Shown in pieces: positions 10,751-19,858 of a stretch of 64,000 bases of DNA. Source of the DNA: Prevotella sp. Lineage in GTDB: Bacteria > Bacteroidota > Bacteroidia > Bacteroidales > Bacteroidaceae. The stretch is taken from positions 1 through 64,000 of the forward strand of contig JAEEHW010000108.1 of assembly GCA_016281055.1 (NCBI GenBank). The letters run 5' to 3'. The position numbers and the translations under genes were made by a program. The notes beneath the pieces are model-generated. The model was not told the DNA's origin. It did no database searches and saw only the letters and a list, made by a program, of their open reading frames with translations. Within the stretch, counting starts at the first letter, position 1; every line of letters starts with the position of its first letter.

Positions 10751-12466
10751 TTAATTGAAATGGATATCCTCTATCTGCAACTGCACATTGCCGCGCCTAT
10801 AGATATTCTCTTCTATCGTATATAAGATACTGAAAGACTGTCTTGACTTCACATAGCGTACTGCCGCTGACTGTCCGAAGGCTATGCCGTTCATCACTGT
10901 CGGTGACTTGGAGTCAACCAACTCCAGTTTTATGTGTTCCTGCTGCCTGCCTACCACTTTCGATGTGCCAAAGTCATACACATCCTTGGTAACGAATATC
11001 GGTTTGGGATTGCCTGGTCCGAATGGTGCAAAGCGTTTCAAGTCATGCAGCAATCGCTTGTTGATGTCGCTGAAATCAATCACTGCATCTGCCTTCAGCG
11101 TAGGCACTGTCTGCGTAGGTAATATATGCTGACGTACATATTCCTCCAAGCGCTGCTTGAACACCTCCACATCTGACCACCGTATAGTCAGTCCACAGGC
11201 ATGTGTATGTCCACCGAAGTTTATCAACAAATCACGGCAACTCTTCACTGCCGTATAGATATCAAATCCCGCCATGGAACGTGCTGAGCCTACAGCAAAC
11301 TGTCCATCACGCGTCAGCACCACCGTTGGACGGAAATACATATCCATCAGTCGTGCTGCGACAATACCTACCACGCCTTTTTTCCAGTTTTCGTCATAGA
11401 CAACGATACACTGCTGGTCGTCTTGATTGTTCAAGCGTTCCACAATACCGTTGGCCTCCTCGGTCATCTGCTTGTCTATATCACGTCGCTGCTCATTATA
11501 CTCGTCTATCTCCTTGGCGATACGCAATGCAGCATCATGGTGGCGTTCCACAAGCAAGTCAACAGACAACTTGCCGTTCTCCATACGTCCGGAAGCGTTG
11601 ATGCGCGGACCAATCTTGAACATTATGTCGCCCATACTTATCTCACGCTCCGACAACCCGCAGGTGTCAATTATCGCCCCTATTCCCACAGAGGGTTGCT
11701 GGTTGATAAGTTTCAATCCATGATATGCCAATATGCGATTCTCATCAGTCACGTCCACCAAGTCCGCCGCAATGCTTATGGCACACAGTTCCAACATTGG
11801 CATGAGTTTCGAAAATGGTATTCCATTGTTTCTCGCAAATGCCTGCATAAACTTGAACCCTACGCCACAGCCACACAGGTCCTTGAAGGGATAGGTGTCG
11901 TCAAGACGTTTTGGATTGAGCACTGCAACCGCCGGGGGCAATGTTTCATCAGGCACATGATGGTCGCATATAATAAAGTCGATACCAAGACTTTTGGCGT
12001 ATGCAATTTCCTCGTGAGCCTTTATGCCGCAGTCGAGGATGATAACCAGCGAAACACCTTGAGCCTTGGCATAGTCTATACCTTTATGGCTTACACCATA
12101 TCCTTCGTCATAACGATCGGGGATATAGTATTCTATATTGCTGTAGAACTGCAGTATAAACTGATACACCAGTGCCACAGCTGTGCATCCGTCAACGTCA
12201 TAGTCACCATACACCAGAATGCGTTCCTTACGTCCTATCGCATCGTTAAGACGGTCAACAGCCGCATCCATGTCACGCATCAAAAAGGGATTGAGCAAAT
12301 CACCCAACTGCGGACGAAAGAAGCGCTTTGCAGCAGACTCGGTGGTGATGCCACGCTTCACCAACTGCCTGGCAAGCACAACAGAGATATTGAGTTTTTC
12401 GCCCAACTCACGTGCCTGCCGCTGCTGCTGTTCATCAGCCTGATCTATCGTCCACTTGAAATGCAT
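10751..12466 (-). CDS. recJ: single-stranded-DNA-specific exonuclease RecJ
   Basis: YGDYDVDGCTA, DHH motif ICDHHVP, GGHTHACGL. Confidence 0.95.
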   Translation of the reverse strand: MHFKWTIDQADEQQQRQARELGEKLNISVVLARQLVKRGITTESAAKRFFRPQLGDLLNPFLMRDMDAAVDRLNDAIGRKERILVYGDYDVDGCTAVALVYQFILQFYSNIEYYIPDRYDEGYGVSHKGIDYAKAQGVSLVIILDCGIKAHEEIAYAKSLGIDFIICDHHVPDETLPPAVAVLNPKRLDDTYPFKDLCGCGVGFKFMQAFARNNGIPFSKLMPMLELCAISIAADLVDVTDENRILAYHGLKLINQQPSVGIGAIIDTCGLSEREISMGDIMFKIGPRINASGRMENGKLSVDLLVERHHDAALRIAKEIDEYNEQRRDIDKQMTEEANGIVERLNNQDDQQCIVVYDENWKKGVVGIVAARLMDMYFRPTVVLTRDGQFAVGSARSMAGFDIYTAVKSCRDLLINFGGHTHACGLTIRWSDVEVFKQRLEEYVRQHILPTQTVPTLKADAVIDFSDINKRLLHDLKRFAPFGPGNPKPIFVTKDVYDFGTSKVVGRQQEHIKLELVDSKSPTVMNGIAFGQSAAVRYVKSRQSFSILYTIEENIYRRGNVQLQIEDIHFN

Positions 12467-12500
12467 TTCTTTTTAAGGTGAAGGCGTGATTGCAAGGAGA

Positions 12501-13733
12501 TTATTTTTCCTTGAGGTTAAACTTCGTAATCTTCTTGTCTGACGATATCTCGACTGTCACAGCATATTTTGCCTTTGTCTTTTTCGTCTCATCGGTGCGT
12601 TCTATGCGCTGTTCGGCCGTAAAATGAGCAACAACATTCGGAGAATCCGAGTCTCCTTCTGTGCTTTTGTCAACTTTGAAGTCGTCAAGGATATACCAAT
12701 TCATGTTTGTAATGTCATCCTTGTACATTTTGTTCATAAAGTCAACAGCATCCTGTGCATCAGCACCTCCACGTCCTAAGAACGATGTCAGATTGCCTAT
12801 GGTAGAGAGCAGTTTTTCCTCATTTTGTGCATTGATGGCCTGGAAGAAGCGCTTGCATACGTCACGAGCCATTGCTTTCTCCTCCGGAGTTGCCTCTGTG
12901 GCTTTCTTGTTGTCAAGGAACTCCTGTGCCTCGGCAGCATGTTTGCTTTCCGAGTGCATCTTTAGATACTCGGCATACGCCTCAGCAGTGCCCTTACGCA
13001 CTGCAACGCTGAAATCGATGGAGTCTATGAGGTTTTCTGCTTCACCCTTATGCAGCGAGTTTGGATGATTCTTTATGTATTCCTCCAATGCTTTCCTTGA
13101 ACCTCCTGCAACGGTGTTCATCCAATCGGCATCCTCTTTGGTAAGGAGTTCAAGACGTGCATTCACTGAGTCACGGTGTTCCTGCGGAGCATCATTGAAC
13201 TGCACCAGATAGTCTTTCAAATCCTGCACGTTGGTGCTAAGCATTGCTTCCTCATAACGCTGCATCTCCAATTTCTCGTTGGCAGCATTATTCCACACCA
13301 TATATGCCACTATGCAGATGACAAGGGCCACAATGAACGAAATCATATACAGCAGTCCCTTGTTGGTCTTTTTCTGCCCGTCTTCAAAACCACCATCACT
13401 GTCATAAGAGTACTGAGCCTGTGACCTTGGTGTCTCCACAGCAGGACGTGCCTGTTCCACAGACGACCTCACCTGCCCTGCAACAGACGGCGAAGGATTC
13501 ACCACTGGCTGCGATGGAGCAACAGGTTCAACAGCCGCCGGCGTCACCGGCTGTCCCACAGAGACTGCATCCGTCGGTTCCACATGAGTCTCATCTGATG
13601 CACCTTGTGACACATCAAACTTTATGTTGCTTACATCCACACCAGCAGGTGCTATTCTTATGCCACAGTTTGGGCATGTTTCTGCATGATCACTTACCAC
13701 ATGACCACACTCTGGACAGTTTATCAATGCCAT
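12501..13733 (-). CDS. zinc-ribbon membrane-anchored protein
   Basis: N-terminal CPECGHVVSDHAETCPNCG zinc ribbon, single TM, 410 aa. Confidence 0.8.
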   Translation of the reverse strand: MALINCPECGHVVSDHAETCPNCGIRIAPAGVDVSNIKFDVSQGASDETHVEPTDAVSVGQPVTPAAVEPVAPSQPVVNPSPSVAGQVRSSVEQARPAVETPRSQAQYSYDSDGGFEDGQKKTNKGLLYMISFIVALVICIVAYMVWNNAANEKLEMQRYEEAMLSTNVQDLKDYLVQFNDAPQEHRDSVNARLELLTKEDADWMNTVAGGSRKALEEYIKNHPNSLHKGEAENLIDSIDFSVAVRKGTAEAYAEYLKMHSESKHAAEAQEFLDNKKATEATPEEKAMARDVCKRFFQAINAQNEEKLLSTIGNLTSFLGRGGADAQDAVDFMNKMYKDDITNMNWYILDDFKVDKSTEGDSDSPNVVAHFTAEQRIERTDETKKTKAKYAVTVEISSDKKITKFNLKEK

Positions 13734-13773
13734 ATCTTATACTCTTTATTCTCTATTTTATTCTAAATAACAA

Positions 13774-14547
13774 TCAAGGCTCACCTTTGCGATGCCTGAA
13801 CCTCAGTTCACGCAGCTTATGTCCACCCATAAAACGGCTTTTGTCCACATATCCGTTGATGCCGTGCAGATGACCGCTGCCTGTGTACTGCCACATGGTA
13901 ACATCGCGACCATCGGCCAGTACCGGTTCTTTTTGTGAATACTGTGCCACCATTATCAGATAGCGGTCCAGTTGCCCCTGCAGGTGTTTGTTATAGAAAT
14001 TGGCACCCACATAGATGAGCGGACGCTGGCGATACACCTGTTCTATCATATCGAGGAATTTGGACAGTGAATCCCTCAACTGTTCCGTTGACAGTCCACC
14101 CGTCACTTCCACGTCAATCATAGGTATCAAATCCTGTTCGCTGGGCTTGCACTGTGCATAGAAATTAGCCACCTGCAGTTCCTGCTCCACTGTGGGACGG
14201 TAGAAATGATAAGAACCCACCTTCAGTCCGTAGCGGTGCGCCGTCAGTACATTCTGCTCGTATGTAGGATCTATGCGTGTACTGCCTTCCGTGGCTTTGA
14301 TGTAAACGTATGCCATTTTGGTGCCGGTTCCTACCGCTTCCCAAAACACTGCGCCCTGATAATGCGAGATGTCAATGCCATGTATATGGGCACACGTGTC
14401 TTCACATTCCGAATATTGCGACTGTGCACTTATCGACACAGGTATCATACTTAAAGTTGTTGCAATCAATGCAACTATAGTGTGTTTTAATCCGTTTCCT
14501 GCTTTTATCATAAATGCAAAGTTACTAATATTTCCCGATATAAGCAA
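13774..14547 (-). CDS. GH25-family lysozyme-like muramidase
   Basis: IHGIDISHYQGAVFWEAV...AYVYIKATEG...GLKVGSYHFYRP...PMIDVE. Confidence 0.9.
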   Translation of the reverse strand: MLISGNISNFAFMIKAGNGLKHTIVALIATTLSMIPVSISAQSQYSECEDTCAHIHGIDISHYQGAVFWEAVGTGTKMAYVYIKATEGSTRIDPTYEQNVLTAHRYGLKVGSYHFYRPTVEQELQVANFYAQCKPSEQDLIPMIDVEVTGGLSTEQLRDSLSKFLDMIEQVYRQRPLIYVGANFYNKHLQGQLDRYLIMVAQYSQKEPVLADGRDVTMWQYTGSGHLHGINGYVDKSRFMGGHKLRELRFRHRKGEP

Positions 14548-14576
14548 TTATTTTATGTTTTTTTATAAAACAAAAA

Positions 14577-14607
14577 AATAAGGCGCATCAAAACGATGCG
14601 CCTTATT
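14577..14607. terminator. terminator hairpin (ancestral tRNA-Lys downstream side)
   Basis: AATAAGGCGCATC/GATGCGCCTTATT perfect 13-bp arms. Confidence 0.75.
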
Positions 14608-14608
14608 G

Positions 14609-14658
14609 CTTTGTACACCCTCAGAGGCTCGAACTCTGGACCCACTGATTAAGAGTCA
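14609..14658. repeat. attL: 50-bp direct repeat of the tRNA-Lys 3' half
   Basis: Identical to 20054-20103: CTTTGTACACCCTCAGAGGCTCGAACTCTGGACCCACTGATTAAGAGTCA. Confidence 0.95.
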
Positions 14659-14709
14659 TAAAATTATACATCTAAACATGTCAAAAAACATCAAAAAACT
14701 TTACTTTTA

Positions 14710-14743
14710 TTTGGCTGATTATCAAATATTTTGTAACTTTGCA
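14710..14743 (+). promoter_or_regulatory. Bacteroidota-type promoter for integrase
   Basis: -33 TTTG at 14710-14713, 20-nt spacer, -7 TAACTTTG at 14734-14741. Confidence 0.7.
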
Positions 14744-14796
14744 GCATAATAAACAAACAAACGGATTTTGGACTAAAAAAGGGCTTTTAATAGCCT

Positions 14797-14821
14797 AAAT
14801 CGTTCGCAAATCGTTCGCAAA
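14797..14821. repeat. left arm repeat AAATCGTTCGCAAATCGTTCGCAAA
   Basis: 25 nt identical to 19985-20009, tandem ATCGTTCGCAA units. Confidence 0.92.
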
Positions 14822-14829
14822 GTTGAAAT

Positions 14830-16281
14830 ATGGCTAAAAAAGTGACATCATTAACGACTAATCGTGTAGGGGATTTTAACCTCTCAATCATTCTCGACAA
14901 ACGAAGTAATAGAACCTCAGACGAATATCCTTTGTCTATTCGCTTTTACAGGTCTATCAACGGCAAGGAAGAACGTTACTTCCACCACCTTAACGAATTT
15001 TATACGGAAAAGTATTTCAATGAGGTGTGCAGCGTCAGTGCAAGCCGTAGTGCATTATTTCCCATAAAAAAGAAATGGGAAAGCATTTTGGAAGGCTACC
15101 GCACAAGATTGGCTAAAGTGGCAGAGAAGCAACAACTCTCCATGCCACTTATTCGGGCAATGCTTTCTGGTGTGGACATAGATGGACAGAAAAACATGTC
15201 CTTTATTGGTATATGGGAGGCTATCATTGCCACCAGGCGCAAGGAAGGACGTGCTGGCACTGCCGACAGTTACGAATGCGCTCTACGCTCTTTCCGAAGA
15301 GTGGTGGGGGATATTGAAGGCTTTTCCCTTAACAAGAGCGTAATTGCTAAATGGAATGACGGCATGAAGGACGGCATTGACGCACAAGGTAATTTCATTA
15401 AACAGATGTCTGACACCACAAGGGGTATCTACCTTCGTGCCTGTCGAGTGGTGTGGAACGAATGTGTCAAACAAGGTTTCCTTGCAGAAGTCGAATATCC
15501 TTTCGGCAACAAGAGTAATGACCTTATTTCGATACCACGGGGTAAAAAAAGGCAGAAGTCATACCTTAGTGTCACTGAAATGACGGAACTGTACAATGTA
15601 TTTATTGAAAAACGTTATCCAAAAGAATGGGGACCGATATATACAGAACGAGCACACCAGTCGTTGGGGTTATTCTTGGCACAATATCTTTGCAATGGAT
15701 GCAATCTCACGGACATTGCACGTCTTACTTATAATGCCGCCTATTGGCAGGACGGTGGCAGAACGCTTGAATTTCAACGCAGAAAGACCGCAGCACGCAG
15801 TAATGACAACTCAGTGGTTGTCGTACCCATCATAGAGCCACTCAAAAAAATCCTTGACGAGATAGCAGCATCACCAACAAAGAATGGGGTCGTTTTTCCT
15901 TTTATTTTCAGTGGAGTTATTGATGAGGAAGAACGTAGAAGAAAAATTCTCATGGAAAACTCCAACGTACAAGATAGGATGAATCGAATTTGTAAAGAAT
16001 TACTTGGTTGGGAGAAAAACGTTTCCGGAACCTGGGCCCGACACTCTTTTGCTACAAACCTCAAACTCGCTGGAGTCGAAGAAGAGTACATTGCCGAGAG
16101 CATGGGGCACAGCCACGGCAACGATGTGACCGCAGGCTACATGGATGTGTACCCTTTGGAAATTCGATACCGCAACAACATGAAGCTGCTCAATATAGAG
16201 GAAAAACAAGAGACGCCAGACTTAGATAAACTGTCGAAAACGGAATTGAAAGCTTTATTAAAGAAGTTGCTTAATATATAA
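14830..16281 (+). CDS. tyrosine recombinase/site-specific integrase
   Basis: C-terminal ARHSFATNLKLAGVEEEYIAESMGHSHGNDVTAGYMDVYP (R-H-x-x-R...H...Y). Confidence 0.94.
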   Translation: MAKKVTSLTTNRVGDFNLSIILDKRSNRTSDEYPLSIRFYRSINGKEERYFHHLNEFYTEKYFNEVCSVSASRSALFPIKKKWESILEGYRTRLAKVAEKQQLSMPLIRAMLSGVDIDGQKNMSFIGIWEAIIATRRKEGRAGTADSYECALRSFRRVVGDIEGFSLNKSVIAKWNDGMKDGIDAQGNFIKQMSDTTRGIYLRACRVVWNECVKQGFLAEVEYPFGNKSNDLISIPRGKKRQKSYLSVTEMTELYNVFIEKRYPKEWGPIYTERAHQSLGLFLAQYLCNGCNLTDIARLTYNAAYWQDGGRTLEFQRRKTAARSNDNSVVVVPIIEPLKKILDEIAASPTKNGVVFPFIFSGVIDEEERRRKILMENSNVQDRMNRICKELLGWEKNVSGTWARHSFATNLKLAGVEEEYIAESMGHSHGNDVTAGYMDVYPLEIRYRNNMKLLNIEEKQETPDLDKLSKTELKALLKKLLNI

Positions 16282-16329
16282 ACGATGTTCCCCACGCTAA
16301 AACATGGGAAACTTTAGCATTCTCATTAT

Positions 16330-17061
16330 TTACACGGGAGACTGTTTTTTATTCTTTCTTTTCTTTGGTGGCGTAGAACATCTAATACCATCAATGTGTT
16401 CAAACAATTGTGGCTCAACATTTGCCTTCATTGGGTCAAGAATAAAATCCACGCCTTCTCTACGTGCAAGTTTTGCAGCAGGAACGAAATCCGAATCACC
16501 AGCAAACAAAACAATAGTATCAACAAATCTTTTCAAAGCTAATGACGAAATATCGACACCTATCTTCATATCAATACCCTTCTGACGTATTTCAAGATAT
16601 ACATCGTCTTCCGCAAGGTCTTCGACACTAATCTTGCCCGATAAAAGTTCTTTCACCTTTGCTGGACGTAAATGCCAGTTATTATTATCTTTCAAAGTAC
16701 CAGTACGCAAGGCAACCTTACGCTTTTTCCTTAAAGCGTCAAGTAGTTCTTTTCGGAATTTGTATTCTGGAGTTTTACTAAAATCGACAGCTCGCTTGGT
16801 CAAGGGGTTATGGACTTTCTTGCCGAGCGGTTCGCAATCATAGTAGAAAATACGATATAATGTATTGTTTTCTCCTACATGTGACATTGCCATTGTATAT
16901 AACATATCAGCAACCTGCTCACCTGTCATAGAGCGGTCTTTATTATACAATGCGTTAAATCTCTTCACAAAAAAACCACCATCAATCAGAACTGCAATCT
17001 TAACAGGCGGAAAAAGTTTTGTCTTGCTCATTATATGATAAATATAAAAAAAAATGCTCAA
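16330..17061 (-). CDS. NYN-domain (LabA/DUF88-like, PIN-fold) putative nuclease
   Basis: IAVLIDGGFFVKRF ... KGIDMKIGVDISSLALKRFVDTIVLFAGDSDFVPAAKLARREGVDFIL; real start may be MSKTKL (~17031). Confidence 0.88.
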   Translation of the reverse strand: MSIFFYIYHIMSKTKLFPPVKIAVLIDGGFFVKRFNALYNKDRSMTGEQVADMLYTMAMSHVGENNTLYRIFYYDCEPLGKKVHNPLTKRAVDFSKTPEYKFRKELLDALRKKRKVALRTGTLKDNNNWHLRPAKVKELLSGKISVEDLAEDDVYLEIRQKGIDMKIGVDISSLALKRFVDTIVLFAGDSDFVPAAKLARREGVDFILDPMKANVEPQLFEHIDGIRCSTPPKKRKNKKQSPV

Positions 17062-17360
17062 GGGTCGGCATTTCCATTATCAAGAATAAGCGATTTGTCA
17101 CCGCTTTCGGATATGCGTAGCCATGAGCGTAATTATAATGCAAAGGTAATAAAAAAAAATAAACAAACAAATTAATTTCAAAAAAAGTGAAAATATTTAA
17201 CATTTTATAAAATATAATATTGTTTGGGGACATTACTCATTTGCTTCAAACCTCAAACCTCTGTTGGAGGAATTGCTTGGATAATTATAGTTTTTGAGGT
17301 TATTTGAGAAAATTTTCTTAAAAATCCTTAATACTTCGAGGTGTTTTGAAATAAATTTAT

Positions 17361-17700
17361 TATTTTTGCATCATCAATAACAGACTTTAGGTCTGTAAAA
17401 ATAAAAAATGGGCGAGAAAGCATGGACGACCCTCGCCAAGAGAGTTCTATTTATTGGGCTGGCTACACCGCCTTAAGCTGAGGGCAAAGCCGCTCGGCAA
17501 GCGACTAAAAACATCACAATTCGACCGCATGTAGCGATGTAATTATAAGGTAGGAACTCTCGCTTCTTTCTTCTCGCATTGTTTGCGAGGTATGCCGCAG
17601 ATATTGCGGCAATTCACTTGACTTGCGTTGGAAAAACGCGAGAAGGGAGGGGTTTATATAATATTAAGTTTTTAACTCGGTCGAATTGTGATGGATTACA
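17361..17700 (+). ncRNA. candidate structured leader/ncRNA upstream of the HTH gene
   Basis: -7-like TATTTTTGCA at 17361, then hairpins CAGAC/GTCTG 17381-17395, GGCGAG/CTCGCC 17411-17437, GAGAGTTC/GAACTCTC 17440-17561, CTCGCA/TGCGAG 17573-17589, GCCGCA/TGCGGC 17594-17610, CTTGCGTT/AACGCGAG 17622-17642. Confidence 0.5.
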
Positions 17701-18018
17701 ATGAGTACAGAACTCTTAGAGTTGCTGGAGCGTGAAATCGAAACACGCGCCAGAGCATTGGCAGCAGAAATGGTCGCTGCTAATGCGAAACCGCAATTGC
17801 CTTCGGACGTCGCACCGAATGGCGAGTTAATCACCCCTTTCACCTTCGGAGGCGAAAAGCTGCTGACAAGTCAGCAAGTGCAAGCGCTGCTCGGTGTAAA
17901 ATACCCAGCATTATGGGTAATGAACAAGAAAGGCACCCTCAAAAATCGGAAAGTCGGTGCACGAATTTTTTACAATTATGATGATGTGCATAAGCTGATG
18001 AAAGGAGGTGCGTGTTGA
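17701..18018 (+). CDS. helix-turn-helix (excisionase/MerR-like) DNA-binding protein
   Basis: LLTSQQVQALLGVKYPALWVMNKKGTLKNRKVGARIFYNYDDVHKLM. Confidence 0.8.
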   Translation: MSTELLELLEREIETRARALAAEMVAANAKPQLPSDVAPNGELITPFTFGGEKLLTSQQVQALLGVKYPALWVMNKKGTLKNRKVGARIFYNYDDVHKLMKGGAC

Positions 18019-18368
18019 CTATGGATGCAAGAACTGACCAGAAATGGGCAGAAATACTGCAGTATGCCCGTGAACATGCCACCGGGAAGGGGCTGCACAA
18101 GGGTTATCGTTGGCTTCAGGATGCCTACGAAGAATACTTCAACGACCACGAAGAACGTGTCGAGAAGGGCACCATGCCGTCATTCGGTGGTGTTTCTTTC
18201 AGCGACCATAACCGCACAGTGTTCGCTGCTCAGATAGCACGCTCATTGAGATACAACGAAAATGGCTATGGGGGTGCCAGGCTGACAGACGAACAGTTTG
18301 AGAAACTGACCGACACCCTGCAGTACATCAAGGAACACCCACAGCAGAGACAAGAACTTAGAATTTAG
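18012..18368 (+). CDS. hypothetical protein of integrative element (118 aa)
   Basis: ORF overlapping the HTH gene end; an internal Met at 18021 could be the start. Confidence 0.65.
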   Translation: MLTMDARTDQKWAEILQYAREHATGKGLHKGYRWLQDAYEEYFNDHEERVEKGTMPSFGGVSFSDHNRTVFAAQIARSLRYNENGYGGARLTDEQFEKLTDTLQYIKEHPQQRQELRI

Positions 18369-18377
18369 AAAAATGGT

Positions 18378-18456
18378 AAAAAAAGATCCCCGACAGGGGC
18401 AAATTGTCGGGGAGATTAAGCATTTTTTCAACGAGTTTCTAAATCTTTTCTCTTTA
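18378..18456 (-). ncRNA. candidate antisense RNA (ctRNA-like) opposite the rep leader
   Basis: Minus-strand promoter TTTG(18493-18490)-19 nt-TAACTTTGCA(18470-18461), then stem TCCCCGACA/TGTCGGGGA (18387-18413) followed on minus by TCTTTTTTT. Confidence 0.55.
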
Positions 18457-19463
18457 TGGATGCAAAGTTAGTAAAAAAATCTGAGATTCCAAATAATTTT
18501 AGAAATAAACTACAGAAAAGGAATAAATTTAAGTATTTTGGGTATCATCTGGCGGGAATGCTGTATTACCAAAATCCAAATAGCCAACTCGCCAAAGGGT
18601 ACAGGAACACCTTGTATTGCTGCAATATAATAGAGGTGACGGCAGAGGGGCTGGCGAAATCAAAATATTGTAAGAATCGGTGGTGCCCCATTTGCCAACG
18701 AAACAAAATGGGCGCACTCATCAATGCCTATGGGGAGAGGCTGCGGATGGAGAAAGAACTGTGGTTTCTCACACTTACACGCCCGAATGTGACAGCCGAG
18801 AAACTAAAGGCAGAGGTGGCACGCTATCAAGAGCTTTGGCGACAAATAGCCAATAGCCGTGAGTATCGGAAGGCAATGCGGAACGGGGTGATAGGCATTC
18901 GAAAATTTGAATGCACATACCACGGCAGGAAATTCCTCGAAGACGGCACTGCAGACCCTTGGTGGGATACTTACCACCCTCATTTCCATTTTTTCATTTC
19001 CAGCAAAGAGCTTGCCGATTTCATCCTTTTCCTCTGGATGCAACTCAACCCCGAGAGCAGAGATAAAGGTCAAAAATTGGAAAAAGTCGACAAGGAAGGG
19101 CGCTATCTGGAGATATTTAAGTATTTCACCAAATTAATAGCAAAGGATAGCGAGGGCAGGCGTTTCTTCGATGCCGTGCACATGAACACCATCTTTGAGG
19201 CTCTGCAAGGTCGGAGAGTGTATTTTCGGCTGGGCACTAAAAAAGCCTGGGGATGCGACGAGGTGACCGAGGAAGATGAATACCAAGTCGCAACCATAGA
19301 GACAGACGCAACGCCTTCCTTCTATGGGTGGCAAGAGTTCGAAAACGAGTTCGGTTACTACGACATCGAGACGGGCGAGGTACTGACCGAACTTCCCAAG
19401 GAGGGAAGTCTCTATGACATCGTGACCGATAGCGAGCATCGCATCCGCTCCCCCAACATCTAA
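18456..19463 (+). CDS. HUH-type (Rep_1 family-like) rolling-circle replication initiator
   Basis: CKNRWCPICQ zinc motif, HUH motif YHPHFHFFIS, downstream YLEIFKYFTKL candidate nicking tyrosine. Confidence 0.85.
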   Translation: MDAKLVKKSEIPNNFRNKLQKRNKFKYFGYHLAGMLYYQNPNSQLAKGYRNTLYCCNIIEVTAEGLAKSKYCKNRWCPICQRNKMGALINAYGERLRMEKELWFLTLTRPNVTAEKLKAEVARYQELWRQIANSREYRKAMRNGVIGIRKFECTYHGRKFLEDGTADPWWDTYHPHFHFFISSKELADFILFLWMQLNPESRDKGQKLEKVDKEGRYLEIFKYFTKLIAKDSEGRRFFDAVHMNTIFEALQGRRVYFRLGTKKAWGCDEVTEEDEYQVATIETDATPSFYGWQEFENEFGYYDIETGEVLTELPKEGSLYDIVTDSEHRIRSPNI

Positions 19464-19620
19464 ATATATTAAAAATATCAGTTATTTCTTTTCCCTTTTC
19501 TTGAAAAAAACAACTGTCATACACCAGTTGCGAACCGCAGGAAAGAGGGATGCAACACTCTTCCCTTTGCTTGGAAAACCAAAAACGCACAAAATGCCGT
19601 TTTTGTGCAAAAAATAGGTA

Positions 19621-19793
19621 TGTATAACGATGTTATACAAAGTTATACAAAAACAGCGTTTTGTTATACAAAAACGTGTTATACAAAAAATTTAGTTGTT
19701 AGCAAGAAGTCTTTTTGTTATACAACAAAAACTACAAACAAAGAAAAAGTTTCCGTATAACAACGTTATACATTGTTATACACTTTTTCTTTG
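19621..19793. repeat. iteron-like array of GTTATACA and bounding inverted repeat
   Basis: GTTATACA at 19632, 19642, 19663, 19678, 19717, 19765, 19775; inverted TGTATAAC at 19621 and GTATAAC at 19755; CAAAGAAAAAGT 19739-19750 / ACTTTTTCTTTG 19782-19793. Confidence 0.85.
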
Positions 19794-19858
19794 TTCTCTT
19801 CTTGAACTGCTCGCAGGCTCACAGTTGAAAATAATAAAACAAAAGGGATATGAAAAGT

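Noticed and set aside
11423-12481. 352-aa plus-strand ORF
   Set aside because: Antisense shadow of recJ; low-complexity composition and no recognisable domain
14658-14830. second intact tRNA at attL
   Set aside because: Only the 3' half (through the anticodon stem) is present; the sequence diverges after GAGTCA
17361-17700. retron or DGR RNA
   Set aside because: No reverse transcriptase gene in the element or window
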